Assembly (NCBI GenBank): GCA_947579605.1
Contig: OX388327.1
Coordinates: 5,567,122-5,631,121, forward strand
Direction of reading: 5' to 3'
Length of the DNA stretch: 64,000 nucleotides
DNA from: Athripsodes cinereus
Taxonomy: Eukaryota; Arthropoda; Insecta; Trichoptera; Leptoceridae
How positions within the stretch are numbered: the stretch's first letter is position 1; each line of letters begins with the position of its first letter. Position numbers and translations under genes: made by a program. Below, piece by piece: positions 24,002-61,800 of this stretch. A model generated the notes under the pieces. It saw only the letters and a program-made list of their open reading frames with translations. It made no database searches and had not been told where the DNA came from.

Positions 24002-24412
24002 AATGTGGAATGAAAGTTGGTGTAATTACAAGGATGAATGTAAATAAGTTAAGATGGTTTGGGCACGTGGAAAGAATGAATGTGGACAGAATGACTAAGA
24101 AGATATATTTAGCTGAGAGGAATGGTGCTCGGAGACGTGGACGTCCGAGGATTAAATTTATTTATAGAAATATATACGGCAAGAAGCCTTGTTTACACAA
24201 ATTTCAAAAAATACAAAGACAACAATGGCAAGATCATTTAAATCCAATCCTACAGGACAGTCATGTGTTGAGCACATTGAACAGGAGAGCATGCATGAGG
24301 AATTGTATGACAGTGACGGAAGCGAAAAATATATGCAAGGATGGAAGGAAGTGACGCTCGATCCTTTCTGCCTACCCCACTTGGGACACGGCGTGAGGGT
24401 ATAGTAACTTTA
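24002..24412 (+). pseudogene. LINE family 1 fragment with an internal insertion
   Basis: The open part runs M-N-V-N-K-L-R-W-F-G-H-V-E-R-M, then RGRPR, and later HVLSTLNRRACMRNCM and T-E-A-K-N. Between them (~24155-24230) is a foreign TTTATTTATAGAAATATATACGG stretch that restores the frame by chance. The CTACCCCACTTGGGACACGG 3' end is kept, and the copy finishes in TATAGTAACTTTA, the same word that closes the preceding fragment. Confidence 0.8.
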
Positions 24413-25364
24413 GATGTGTCTACTTAGCCAAATGTAAATATTCATTTTCTTTGTGAATATGGCTTTAGTATATACCAAATATCTTAATACAATAAATACA
24501 AGGAAATAGTAAAAACAAATAACCAATGGATAAATTGATGAAAATATTTATTTTTCGCAATCATGTTACAATAAAGGGAACACAATTAAATTGTATTGGT
24601 TTCTATTTACAGACTCATTCACAATATATTTATTTATTTACGGCTAACAAGCCATTTACAACAGATACAATAATAGGATTTTAACACTTCATATTATATT
24701 ATAAATCAATCAATATACATATCAATAATTTTAATTCATCTCGTATATTTGATTAGATCAATAAAATTACATTGATCGTAAAAAAACATTTTGTTATCTG
24801 CCTGTTGTGCATAAATCCGGTACAATAAAAAAATTGTAAATATTCTACACACACATTGATTGCATTGGCATTTTTCCTTGTAACGCTTAATTTTAAACAT
24901 TAACAAAACTAATACAATTTTCATCGTGTGGAACTTGAGTATATTAACAATAACAATGCACGACCAATTTCGTGAACTCTGGTATAGATCCGCGCCTGAT
25001 GATGAGTGCGTCTGGGAGTCTGCATAACCGGTCGTGCGTAATTTATATATTACACAGTAAAGTTAGTATTCATTTTATTAAATAGATCAGTATAAACTTG
25101 GGCCCTTATTGTGTTTTCTCAATTGTTTAACGAAAGTATTAAAAAGTGGTAAAACCTTAGGTTCAAATTCCTTTGTACTTCTTCCTATCGAATAATTTTT
25201 TTTGAGCCCGTTCCATACCATGTATACCTGTTTGTTTTAGGTGTGTCCACATTCGAGAAAATTAATATTTCCTTCTTTTTTTTCTTCTCTCCATCGATTA
25301 AGAACGAAATGAAAAAGAAAATAATTATTTTCTTCGTCTTTACATTCAATATATATATTATATA
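24413..25364. other. Intergenic, with a CTGATGA-bearing inverted repeat
   Basis: At 24959-25040, GCACGACC and GGTCGTGC pair around CGCGCCTGATGATGAGTGCG. This may be the 3' end of a Penelope-like element (see findings). The rest is AT-rich without genes. Confidence 0.4.
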
Positions 25365-25490
25365 TTAGTTGGAAGATATCGCTTCTGCGATAAACTCGCC
25401 CATTGCACAATATTTATTTGTATCACATTGTTTTATAACTTGGTAATTATGTATGCTCCTTATTGTGCAATAAAGTTTATTATTATTATA
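25365..25490 (+). repeat. LINE-type 3' tail, family B, with (TTA)n end
   Basis: TTAGTTGGAAGATATCGCTT, CGATAAACTCGCCCATTGCA, then TTGTGCAATAAAGTTTATTA with an ATT microsatellite. Other copies: 35406-35526 (+), 44891-45017 (-), 48674-48805 (+), and a partial at 32064-32125. AATAAAG and the microsatellite end point to a LINE 3' UTR. The ORF is absent in every copy. Confidence 0.7.
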
Positions 25491-25592
25491 TTGACATGGA
25501 GAGAATGACTAGCATGTATATTGCATGCAGTTAATCCGCTGGCTACCCACTTGTGGGAAATTCCGTAATGATATAAAATATCTTGTTGTAGG
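25491..25592 (+). repeat. Dispersed SINE-like repeat, family A
   Basis: GACATGGAGAGAATGACTAG, GCATGCAGTTAATCCGCTGG, CCACTTGTGGGAAATTCCGT. It abuts the family B tail directly. Confidence 0.6.
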
Positions 25593-26238
25593 TAAAAAAA
25601 AAACTGTGAACTTTTGGCTAAATGACAGTGCGTAAAGGCAAAACGTTTGAATTATTGATCTAATTGCGCATACGAGAATTCAACAAAATTTTGTTCTATT
25701 ATATATTTTTTTAATTGAATCAATATCACTGTAATAATACATATTTCATTATATAAGATAAACAATATAATATTTTTATTTGTTTTTTGAATTAAAAAAG
25801 CTTTACAAAATTACAAATACTTAAAAAATATTAATAAAAATAATTATATAACAAATACCTATAATCAGAATTTTTCGTAAAGAAGATGAAACATATTTTA
25901 CAACAAAATAAATATCAATTGAAAAGAAGAACCGGATATTGATAACAATATACCGAAATTTGTAAGGAAATATTTTTTACTTTCCATAAGAAAATAAAGA
26001 GATGAATGTGGGTCAAATATAAACCTAAATATGCCTCAGAGACAGGAGCAATAAAACCTGGGATCTATAGAATGAAAGTTCAAGACTAAACCAACAGGCT
26101 AACAACTACCTCTAGATGTTTTTGTATTGAATATCAAACACAATATAATATGAAGGCTATCTTTGAATAAGTGAAAAAACTCGTGTATGACATTCCCACT
26201 TATTCGATGATAGCCTTCATATGTAGAATCAAAAAGAA
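25593..26238. other. Intergenic, no gene seen
   Basis: AT-rich. A hairpin of GAAGGCTATC-type words at ~26150-26222 (TATGAAGGCTATCTTTGAAT and a partner) lies just before the Helitron. ~26040-26110 resembles a degraded tRNA-SINE head. Confidence 0.45.
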
Positions 26239-26513
26239 TCTATATAAAAAAAAATGAGTTGACCATGTATGTTCCCCCATAACTTGAGAATGGCTGAACC
26301 GAATTGGCTGATTCTTTTTTTGTTGTGTTCGTAATTATCAGGAGACGGTTTGCATGAAAGAAATTTTTCGGAAAAGTCAGAAACTTGGATTGTATTTTTG
26401 TATGAAAGTGACGTTTGTATGACAGTTCCATTGTCACGTGTTGCCATAACGAATTTTTTTTTTTTTATTAGTTTATGATATTTACCCTGGCGACACCGGG
26501 TAGGAACATCTAA
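26239..26513 (+). mobile_element. Non-autonomous Helitron, 275 bp (copy 1)
   Basis: Begins TCTATATAAA, preceded by A. Ends ...CATCTAA, followed by T. Near the 3' end is the hairpin ACCCTGGCGACACCGGGT, 11 bases before CTAA. The A|T insertion site, 5' TC, 3' CTRR and subterminal hairpin are the Helitron criteria. No Rep/helicase coding. The second copy is at 43954-44225. Confidence 0.85.
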
Positions 26514-26984
26514 TTATTAATAAACATGGATCAGTAATCTGAACATGAATCTCACAGGTATATTTTAATTGGTATTCACTTCCCTAAGTTGATTCGAGTT
26601 TATGAAAAATTGGAGAACCGATAAAAATATTTGTCATGGTGGAATTTAGTTTGCTGAGGTATTTGCGACAGGATTTAATCTGAAGTACAAATTGTGTAAA
26701 AAATATTTTGGACATTAAAATATATTTTTTTACAGAAACTTTTAGAGAAGAAGAGTTTAGAATTGTCAGTTATATGGTGGAAATTTAATTAATTTTGATA
26801 TTCATTTTAATGAACTTGGTCTGTAATAATAAATATTATTAAATTAACAAATTGCATTAAAATGGTTTTAAAATTAGTCTTTCCCACTTTCAAATTAAAA
26901 ATGTCTGCTAAGATGGAAATTTAATTTAATTCGGTATTCATTTCAACAAAATTTAGTCTGTAATATCAAACAAAGTAACAAATT
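26514..26984. other. Intergenic, no gene seen
   Basis: AT-rich, with an internal loose duplication (GGTATTCATTTCAA-type words near 26570, 26795 and 26930). Confidence 0.5.
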
Positions 26985-27178
26985 GAGTTCGTCGGTAGCC
27001 TGGGGGTAGAGTCTCGGCCTTCAGAACAAGGGGTCCGTGGTTCGATCCCAGGTGCCGGCAAACTCCCCTTTCACGGCACAAGCTTTTAGCTTAGTGTGAA
27101 AGGTGTATAAGGTTGTATTTGGGTTTATAACAAAACCCAGATATATCTTTTTTAAAAATAAAAAAAATAAAAAAAAAT
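26985..27178 (+). mobile_element. tRNA-derived SINE, family C (best copy)
   Basis: The head has an A-box-like TAGCCTGGGGGTAGAG and a B-box GGTTCGATCCC. The body is CTCCCCTTTCACGGCACAAG, GTGAAAGGTGTATAAGG and GTTTATAACAAAACCCAGA, and it ends ATATATCTTTT plus an A-rich tail. The head is tRNA-like but has no complete cloverleaf, so it is a SINE and not a tRNA gene. Other copies: 48299-48432, 48953-49108, 43110-43187. Confidence 0.85.
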
Positions 27179-28689
27179 TATGTGAAAATACTTTTGAAAT
27201 TATTTCTTTCTACAACTAGAAGTCCAGAGTCGATTTGAGAATATGAATAAATAAAATAAATAGGAGGATGATTATAATTGTGTTAATTTAATTAATATTA
27301 ATTAATAATGGCCAAACATAATACATATACAATATTTATAATAATATTCAATAAATAATATAAAGGGTACATAAAAATTATATTTAACAAAAACATTGAA
27401 CAAAGTCTAATACAGTACATAGTATTATATCTCTCTTTGGTATTCAATACCATAAGTGGGTAATTTTTATTGAAATATTTAATTACAATCGGTATTCAAT
27501 TTTTAATTACAATCTTTAATTAATTATATGAAATTATAATGAATTTTAGATGAAAATTTAGTTTGGTATTATTTTTTTATTTTCCAATCAACACTAAATT
27601 TTTAATAACAATTGATTGAATAATGACAATCAATATCCTTATTTTTTATGTAGTATTAAATTTTTTTTAATATAACGAAAACAAAATTATAAATGAAGAA
27701 AGATGCCATTAATTTTTTTATAAGATTTGTATTCCACTAAAAACAATTTAAAATCTACTATACAACAACATTTTTATTGTCACATTTGTGGTATTGAACA
27801 CCGAATGTCGATATATCGGTATTATTAATATATTTACACACTAATTAGCTTACAAGCAAGAGTCTGTGTCGGGGAGATCACCTATTTCAGATTATTTTAA
27901 AAATCAAATCATGGATGGTTTAGATCAAAATTTATACCGACAATAAGAAAAGAATAATTGAAGATACAAGTGGATCAAGGCGTTATGTGACATAAAAACA
28001 GCACTGAGATATCTGAGGAGAAAGTTTTATACAACAATGAGCAAGTATTATTTAACATCAGCACTTTTAACCACTTATACCATAGATTTGCTCTACTTAA
28101 GTATTTAATTTTCATTCCATCTTACAGAGCTGAATGAAGTAAGACTTAACATTTTATTTTGCAGAGTTGACTAAAATGTTTTACGCAAAAAATACAACAA
28201 AACTCCTTCATCAACTGGTATTATCAATTATTCATGAAAAAAAAAATTACAGTGCATTCGTACAGCACCAATTTCAAACTTTCGTAAGGCACAAATACGT
28301 CATAATGTAGCACCTCAACTAATGTCAATCAATTCTTAAGCGTCATAATAAATATATAATCTTACAATTGCGTTTATGTCAATTAATTTTACACATTTTT
28401 TTTATTAAGTCGATTGCTTGTATCATTGATATGAAAACAAAATATTCCAAATGAAAAACTCAGTGTGATGATAGACTCTGAATATTTTTTTATAAAATGC
28501 TTACAACTTAAAATTGACAAATGGTTTTTGCAGAATTATCGTGGGCATCGTATTATTTCGATGCGACAATAATAACTTTGCATAAACGTGATTTACTTAT
28601 CGACTAACTTATACAATATTTTAAAGCACCTTTATATTACATAATACACAGTGGGTATGGTTTTAAACACCTGAAGAACAATTGAATAA
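27179..28689. other. Intergenic, extremely AT-rich
   Basis: Long runs of A and T with repeated GGTATTxAAT words. No gene or bounded repeat. Confidence 0.5.
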
Positions 28690-28830
28690 GATTTGATGAT
28701 GTAAGCCACCAATCTTGAATGTCTCATCATGAATGTGGCACGAGTAGGAAAATCTGTATGCATTATATGCAGTTAGTCTACTGGTTACCCTATTTGCGGG
28801 AAATGCCGTGATGGTATAGATACATAGATC
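28690..28830 (+). repeat. Dispersed SINE-like repeat, family A
   Basis: GATGTAAGCCACCAATCTTG, ATGCAGTTAGTCTACTGGTT, GCGGGAAATGCCGTGATGG. Confidence 0.6.
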
Positions 28831-28919
28831 AATTAATTATCATTTTTCCAACCAACCAGGTATTCAGTCGCAATACCCACATTAATTTTTAAAGTCAATC
28901 ATTGTTTATATTTTGTAGG

Positions 28920-29097
28920 AACAAAAGTTTAAGATACTAGATGGAGCACCGATCTTCGGATTAGACTTGGGCTGGTTGAACAATCAAATTATATCATTGA
29001 CAACTTTTAAGAATGTAACTAAAAAACATGGCATTTGCTTCCTCAAATCAGATATAGATAAGGATCGGAAAATTAATAAACTCTTTTGGTAGATGAC
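28920..29097 (+). other. Exon-like open segment, not recognised
   Basis: After a consensus-like acceptor (TTTATATTTTGTAG at 28906-28919) the plus strand stays open for 58 codons to TAG 29094-29096. It reads E-Q-K-F-K-I-L-D-G-A-P-I-F-G-L-D-L-G-W-L and later K-K-H-G-I-C-F-L-K-S-D. I cannot name a family. It may be an exon of an unknown or decayed gene, or chance. Low confidence. Confidence 0.2.
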
Positions 29098-29139
29098 GAC
29101 AATGTAATCCTCTCAAGAATCAAATCAATTAATCACCCT

Positions 29140-29205
29140 TAGAAACTCCTCCTGGGAGCACAGGGCAGAAACCTGCCTCCTCCACTCAGAGAGTGGTTCA
29201 CGAAT
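29140..29205 (-). pseudogene. LINE family 3 C-terminal scrap
   Basis: Minus-strand reading P-L-S-E-W-R-R-Q-V-S-A-L-C-S-Q-E-E matches the ends of the longer copies at 33723-33816 and 55712-56017. Confidence 0.6.
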
Positions 29206-29865
29206 AAAACATAGTTTAATAATAAAACCAATCTTAAGCATTGAAACGGTGTACTGATTACAATTATCTTAAAACGAGTGTTAGTACAAAATATAAACAG
29301 AAATATTCCTAATAAATAATTATTTGTTGGCTTGCTACATTATTGTAGTAAAGTGTTGTTTGAACAATAAAATTACTTAAATAAATCTCTCTACACCTGA
29401 ATCTTTTTGCTATACAACATCAATATACACAGACATACAACACACACACATACATAAGCCTCCTTACTAACTCTAGCCATGTTAATTAACACATCAAATC
29501 CATTTGTGGATAATGTTATCGTTGTTACAAATGACATTTAGTGCAATATAATATTTTTAAATGAAGTTTACAATGGTATAAATACATTTGTGGTACTGAG
29601 TGAGAGAAGAAATTCCACGTACAGGAGAGAATATTGAACATTTTCAAATTCAAAATATAATATTTTGTCACATGCATCCTCGATGGGACAACCAAAGAAT
29701 ACATGGTCCAGCGTCTTTCGCATTAATTATATTAATAAAAAATAATTACCTCAATATAAAAAGTTTTTTTTTTGCTGCAAATTTTATATGATTCTGTTAT
29801 ATCCCAAATTCATAGTAAAATAATAAACCTATGATTCTTGGTTTTTATCAATATTAATAATCAAA
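29206..29865. other. Intergenic, no gene seen
   Basis: AT-rich, with a CA-rich run near 29430. Nothing supported. Confidence 0.5.
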
Positions 29866-29867
29866 AA

Positions 29868-29965
29868 GGATGTTCTGTAGAGTCCCTGGCAAAGGCGTAG
29901 AGGCCTGGAAGAAGCCTCCCACCCTTTTCTGTAAGTTTAGGAGTTAGTAAAACATCTGTGAATAC
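29868..29965 (+). repeat. Dispersed SINE-like repeat, family A, upstream half only
   Basis: TTCTGTAGAGTCCCTGGCAA and CCCACCCTTTTCTGTAAGTT. The core is missing. Confidence 0.55.
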
Positions 29966-30329
29966 CTAATTAAGATGATATTTATTTATGATTTCTTTCA
30001 ATGATTTTTTGACCAGAGTTAGCAAGCTAACATCCTTCGCATTTCATTCATATCTCAACAAGCTGTTTAGTATTAATAATAAACGTAACACGTAATATTT
30101 AATATATAGTAATACTACTAGACACGTGGTGCGTGTATGTACCACATGTACATATACATAATATGCGTAACGTAATAAGCTCATTTCAATAATGCCTGCA
30201 CGATCCATACAGCGTAATATACAACATTCACACGCAACCCATTTAAAATTGCCATGATCAATTAGATATTAATTGTTGCCATAGAAAAAAGTACCATTAA
30301 ATCTTTTTGTCACTGTTGATATCTCAACA

Positions 30330-30598
30330 GACTGCGGGTCAGTGTCACCAAGTGTACAGAGAACCTATCAAAGTGAGGGTACCTGTCAACAGAAGAAATT
30401 AACAATACATATGGGCTCAATTCAAGTCGAAGGCCATCAACTAATAATATGTCCACTTGTAGGGGACAGCTATAATAGTCCTGAAGACCAGACTCTGATG
30501 TCTGCCACTATTGGAGTGATGCCTGTACCAGAGTCTGATGTTTGTCACAAACTATTGGAGTGGAAAGATTTAGGTCAGACACGAAAAGTAAGCAAAAT
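30330..30598 (+). other. Open segment with an internal tandem duplication, not recognised
   Basis: One plus frame is open from at least 30342 to 30629 and could be spliced at GTAAGC (30589). It contains a ~46-bp imperfect tandem repeat (C-AGACTCTGATGTCTGCCAC and C-AGAGTCTGATGTTTGTCAC, each followed by TATTGGAGTG), giving two related peptide blocks. No family recognised. Its base composition is less AT-biased than its surroundings. Confidence 0.25.
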
Positions 30599-30739
30599 TT
30601 ACATTTTCATAAATTCACAAGCAATTTGAAATTAAGTAGGTAACGAAAATAAAGTCAATTGGATTAATATTCTCCCAGAAAATATGACTCACACAGGTAA
30701 GTGTGACACAGTCTTAGACACTTCTACGATGCAAAGCAA

Positions 30740-31165
30740 ATACAAAACATGCTACTCATGTACTGTGGCAACTGCACATATCAACAGCATACTTCGAAAC
30801 TGCAGTATGGTAACTATATATGTATATTACTATTGTTATACTGAACAATTGCAATTTGGCAACTAAACATAACAATAGTGTGTCAATAATGCTGATAACG
30901 CATTTAATTCACCAATTATAATGTGGCAACTGTACATACCAGTGACATACTGAGCAATTAGAACATGCCAATTATAAACATCAGTAGTAAATTTAATAAT
31001 CGCAGTGTGGCAACTATGGATATCTGTGAATCTGAAATTGTCATGTGGCGATTTAACATGCAAGTTGTTCATGGTACACCAAGTAAATGTATTATGGCAA
31101 TTATACATACTAGCAGTACACAATGCCAGGTGGCAACTACACATGTTAACAGTATGTGGAGTAAG
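30740..31165. repeat. Diverged minisatellite, part 1
   Basis: Repeated GTGGCAACTGTACATACCAG-type units with variable spacing. It is the same sequence family as the clearer array at 31670-31960, separated from it by ~500 bp of A-rich sequence. Confidence 0.65.
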
Positions 31166-31669
31166 TAATTGATCATAGCAATGAAACTGTTAGTTTAATT
31201 TTTAAATATAAAATAATGCAGCCACAAATAATAACAAACACATTAATTAATAAAAAAGTGAACCATACAAATAGTAGCGAGCAAATAATTATACAAAATC
31301 ATATAAAAATTTCTATAAAAAACAAATTGAAAAAAATTATTACAAAATGAAAAATACATCTAAAAAAACATAGTCCTACAATAGCATGATTTAAAATTTA
31401 TTTATTTAAGCGCAGAAGTATTTTTTCCTTTTTTATAAAAAGGCAACAACGCATGAATTGTTTTTTTCTTGTGTAAAATAGTAAATTAATTACAATAATA
31501 ATAATAATAATACAATTTTAATTAAAAATTACAAAAAAAAATAATGTTATTATTCACAAAAAACATGTTTATATAATATTACAAATAAGTTACAAAAAAA
31601 AAATATGGCGTTATACTGTAAATTAAGTAGTCAATTTCTGCAACGTCACAAATGCACAATGTCAATGAC

Positions 31670-31965
31670 ACACTAAGTAACTGTCGTATGGCAACTGTAC
31701 CTGCACATGGTTTACAAAGTAACCATTGTATAACAACTGTACATGCACATAGTATACCCAGTAACTGTTGTATGGCAACTGTACAAGTATATAATATATA
31801 ATGCCAACTAAATTTGGACAACTAAAGTTGCGCATAGTATACCGAGTAACTGTTGTATGGCAACTAAACATACCAATGGTATGTTGTAGCAACTAAGCAT
31901 GCACATTGCAAATGGTATACAGAGTAAATGTCATATAACAACTGTACATACTGATATTCAGTTCC
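31670..31965. repeat. Minisatellite, 42-bp unit, part 2
   Basis: Units begin ATGGCAACTGTAC at 31688, ATAACAACTGTAC at 31730 and ATGGCAACTGTAC at 31772, a period of exactly 42. Each carries GCACATAGTATACCCAGTAA-like sequence. Later units are shuffled and partly deleted. It lies beyond the coronin stop codon, so it could be part of a long 3' UTR. Confidence 0.75.
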
Positions 31966-32688
31966 CTGTAGCAAGAACACTGCGAAAATTTACTAAAATA
32001 AAATCTAAAACATCTGTAAATGTTCGTCAGAGGTAAACCAAAATAATATTGTACAAAAACAAAATGGTTGGAAGATATTGCTTGAGCAATGAGCCTGCCA
32101 TATATTGCAATATTTTGTATCTACAAAAATTTATTTATTTATTTATTTAATAACATATACGGCACAAGGCCATTAAACATATACAAAAAATCATATTTAG
32201 TTCGATGCAATACAAAATGTGATTAACTTATCAGCATGCCATACTCAGAAACAAAGTGCAGACATTTGTGTCAATATAACATTGTCGAGTCGTCACTTTA
32301 CGCAATCAATGCGTAGCTCAAACATTAATATAAAAAAAAAACATTTCGAGAGACAATTATCAATTTTTTCATCACTTCGAAAATAGAAAAACAAATGTCG
32401 TTTCGAAATAGCGTAGTTAGTATCATCAGCAATAAGCAAAAGTCAAATCTTGTCATGTACATAGTCGTTGACATCTCACAGAGTTGCCATTTATAAAAAT
32501 AAAAAAAATGAAAAACATTTTACTTAAACAATATTTCGGTTCGAAAAAAATAGCGCGTATAAAAAAAGTTGACAATCATCTCCAACGATAATAATAATAC
32601 CTTACTGTATAAAACAAAAGAGTAGCAAAACAAAATTAATTACAAGTTTTTTTTAAAACAAGAACGTTTTTCATTTTATTTTTTCATT
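31966..32688. other. Region downstream of the coronin stop codon (possible 3' UTR)
   Basis: AT-rich. Contains a partial family B tail (32064-32125) and a GGCACAAGGCCATTAAACAT repeat word (~32161) also seen near 35848 and 24643. The poly(A) site is undetermined. Confidence 0.45.
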
Positions 32689-58843
<26,155 letters not shown>

Positions 58844-61800
58844 CTAAAACAAAATAATTAACAAATAATATACACTATATGAAATTATAACATCAAAATC
58901 CGTCAATATACCACTACACTTGATAACTTTGCACTCTACACACTGCCCCAAAGTGGATATATTTGGATACTACACAGATACAGATAGCAATAGCAATACT
59001 CTTAATCTGAATACACTAATCATATACACCAGTACCACACCATAACCTCAATGACAGTTTGAATTCAGTTGAGTGACAACATTACTTTACTTACATTTAT
59101 ATTATTTTATGAAATATCTTTGATTCATTTATGAATGATTTATCACAGATAATGTCGCGGCGGTATTATATTTTGATATATTAGAGAGTATAGAATACAC
59201 ACAATCAGTATTCGCTGTTCACATACACTCCGGAGTGGATAGAGATAGCAACGCCATATTTGGTAATGCGCGAAGCTCTAACAACTTTTGAAATACGGTC
59301 ATTGCACAAAATAATCCTATCGCACTAGACTGCGAAGATAGCTACGATCTATAGATCAAAACACAAATCTTGCAGGATCGACAAAAAGAAAAAGGCTAAA
59401 TTATCATCTATAAATTACTCCAACAAAAGTTTTCATTTAGAATCCGAAAACATTATTTTCTTAATTTATTCATTAATAAATTAATATGTATGTGAAATTA
59501 ATTAGTATTGAAATATTATTTAGTATCGAAATATTATGTCTTAATTTTTTGTTGGCTTAGAGATTATTGCATGCGCCTGGTCTGCTGGCTGCCCCACTTG
59601 TGGGATATGCCGTGATAGTGTGGTAGTAGTAGTAGTAGTAAAAATATTTTTGCTTACCATCATTGAAGAAAGACCCGCCTCACACTCGAATATCTCACAG
59701 TCACACATAGGAGTCGTAGACCCCTATTTATCAGCGCATATGCAATGACGATATTCAAACCAAAATTGTCCTGCAGATGGTTGAGAATAGAAATATCTGT
59801 CAGAAGATAGGACCAAAAGAGGAGAAGAGCATATTACGTATCTTGCAGTTAATATATTTTTATAAAAATGTATGGTGTTGTCGTATTGATTATTGATATA
59901 CTACGTTTTAACAGAAATTAACTTTTTTATGAAAATTATGTATTTGTTGCAGATGTGTTAGAAATTATTATTTCACAAGATATGTACATGTAATTGGGTG
60001 GCAGAACTTTTTTCAAATCAATTCAATACGTTATGTGTTTAACGTGTAAAAGGCTCAAAATAAATAAATACATTTAACTCTTAAAAGAAAGATGACATTT
60101 TTTAAGAATATTTTGTAATCGTATAAAGACCTTGCTGTAAATATTATTCATTTCAAATCAAGATTCTTTTTTAAATTTGTAATTACGATTTGATTGGTCA
60201 AATTAATCGTATCTAGCATATCAAATTAAACGACACGACCGAAGCTGGAGTTAGCATGCTATAGTAATTGCAACAAAATAGGAGTAAATGAAGCGCCTTG
60301 TATGAATCTTCAAGCGTTTTACAAATTCAATATGTACCTACTTACTACATGACGTATTTAAGTTGGCAGGTACCGAAAGCACAGGTGCATTTCAAATTGA
60401 TGGGTATTATCATAAGTAAAATTAATGACACACGTTTGACTCACTAAAATAACTCATTGGTGAAGTTGCCAGCATATTTTTAAAAATCTTATACTTACCG
60501 TGTGAGCTTTATAAATACCTACCTAAATAAATAACTTGTCAATCAGATATGAATCAGATTCTAATTAGAGAGTGATAATCAAATGATAAAAATTATCGAG
60601 TAGCATTCACCTCCCGGCATTCCTATCTTATAAATTCGTGGTGATAACATTTCTGTTTTAAATTATCTACATATAATATTTTATGTCTATGTCGCTATTT
60701 ATTTCGTTCTTGTAATGATTATTTTATAAAAATATACACTGCTTTGTAATTTTGAAAAAAAAAGGCTAAATAAGTCATTTTTGCAAAATCACGTCACTGT
60801 TGAATTGATATATAAATCATAAAAATAAAGAAGACATTTTTTTGGAGAAAATTCTTAATAAATTAATTTCGAACAAATGATTTATTTGCTTGTTTCAAAA
60901 TATTAGAATCTTTTCGTCATATGTCTGTGAGGCATAGAACCATAGAGTATTACTTGATCTTTGCATAGAACTCATTTTGAATATCATTATTTTTTCAGAT
61001 ATTCCAGACATTAACTATGTATCAGTTTTGTAGCATTTTGGAAAGTATTGAATAACTGTGCATTCTATTACTCAAATTATGGAAATACGCTATAGCGACT
61101 TCAATGCACCTGCAGCATAGAGGAGTTGCTCAAGACAACCTGAGCTCAACTGTTCAAAAAGTTTTTATCTTTTTATAGAACAGAATGTGCCCATTATAAC
61201 CATAAATAGAGCATTAAATATATTGACTACCCCGACTACACTGTAAAAGATGGGTTTTGTAAATAATTAAAACAATTAATTAAAAAAAAATGTTTAATTT
61301 TTTTAAACAACAAATGATTAAATAGTACAATAAGTAAATAAAAACAAAAACACTGGGATATTGAAGAGGTTGAAGTTAATTTAAACGTTAAACAACAAAT
61401 TAAATCAACATTTTAAAACAATAAATTAAATGTATAAAGCAATCACAATAAGTATAGAAAAATACAAATTTCCATCTGTTTTACTGGTAAAAATGTCTGT
61501 ATACATCTAATGTTAGACAGATACCCGCATAACATTTATTACACTTTGTGCACAATGTACAATACCATCTTTCAATATTTTTATTTTTTCAAAATATAGA
61601 TCAAGTATAAAATTGTGATGTGCATATCAACAGTTAAATTGTTTAATACAGTAAAATTTCAATATCTCAAATTCTGAAAGATAAAAGAATTACAGAGAAA
61701 TTCAATTCTATACTTCAAGGCATAGAAAACTCTGACAGAAACATTTCAAGATACTCAGGTTAATTTTGTATGACATTCTTCAAGTTATGGAGATGATCTG

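Noticed and set aside
26985..27060. Possible tRNA gene (B box GGTTCGATCCC)
   Set aside because: The flanking bases do not fold into a full cloverleaf, the same sequence recurs three more times with a shared non-tRNA body, and it ends in an A-rich tail: a SINE.
30684..31168. Open frames over the minisatellite on both strands
   Set aside because: Low-complexity repeats whose frames are broken between units; no conserved peptide period.
31670..31965. CRISPR-like array (regular 42-bp repeats)
   Set aside because: The units are contiguous and diverged, with no unique spacers, in an intron-bearing animal genome.
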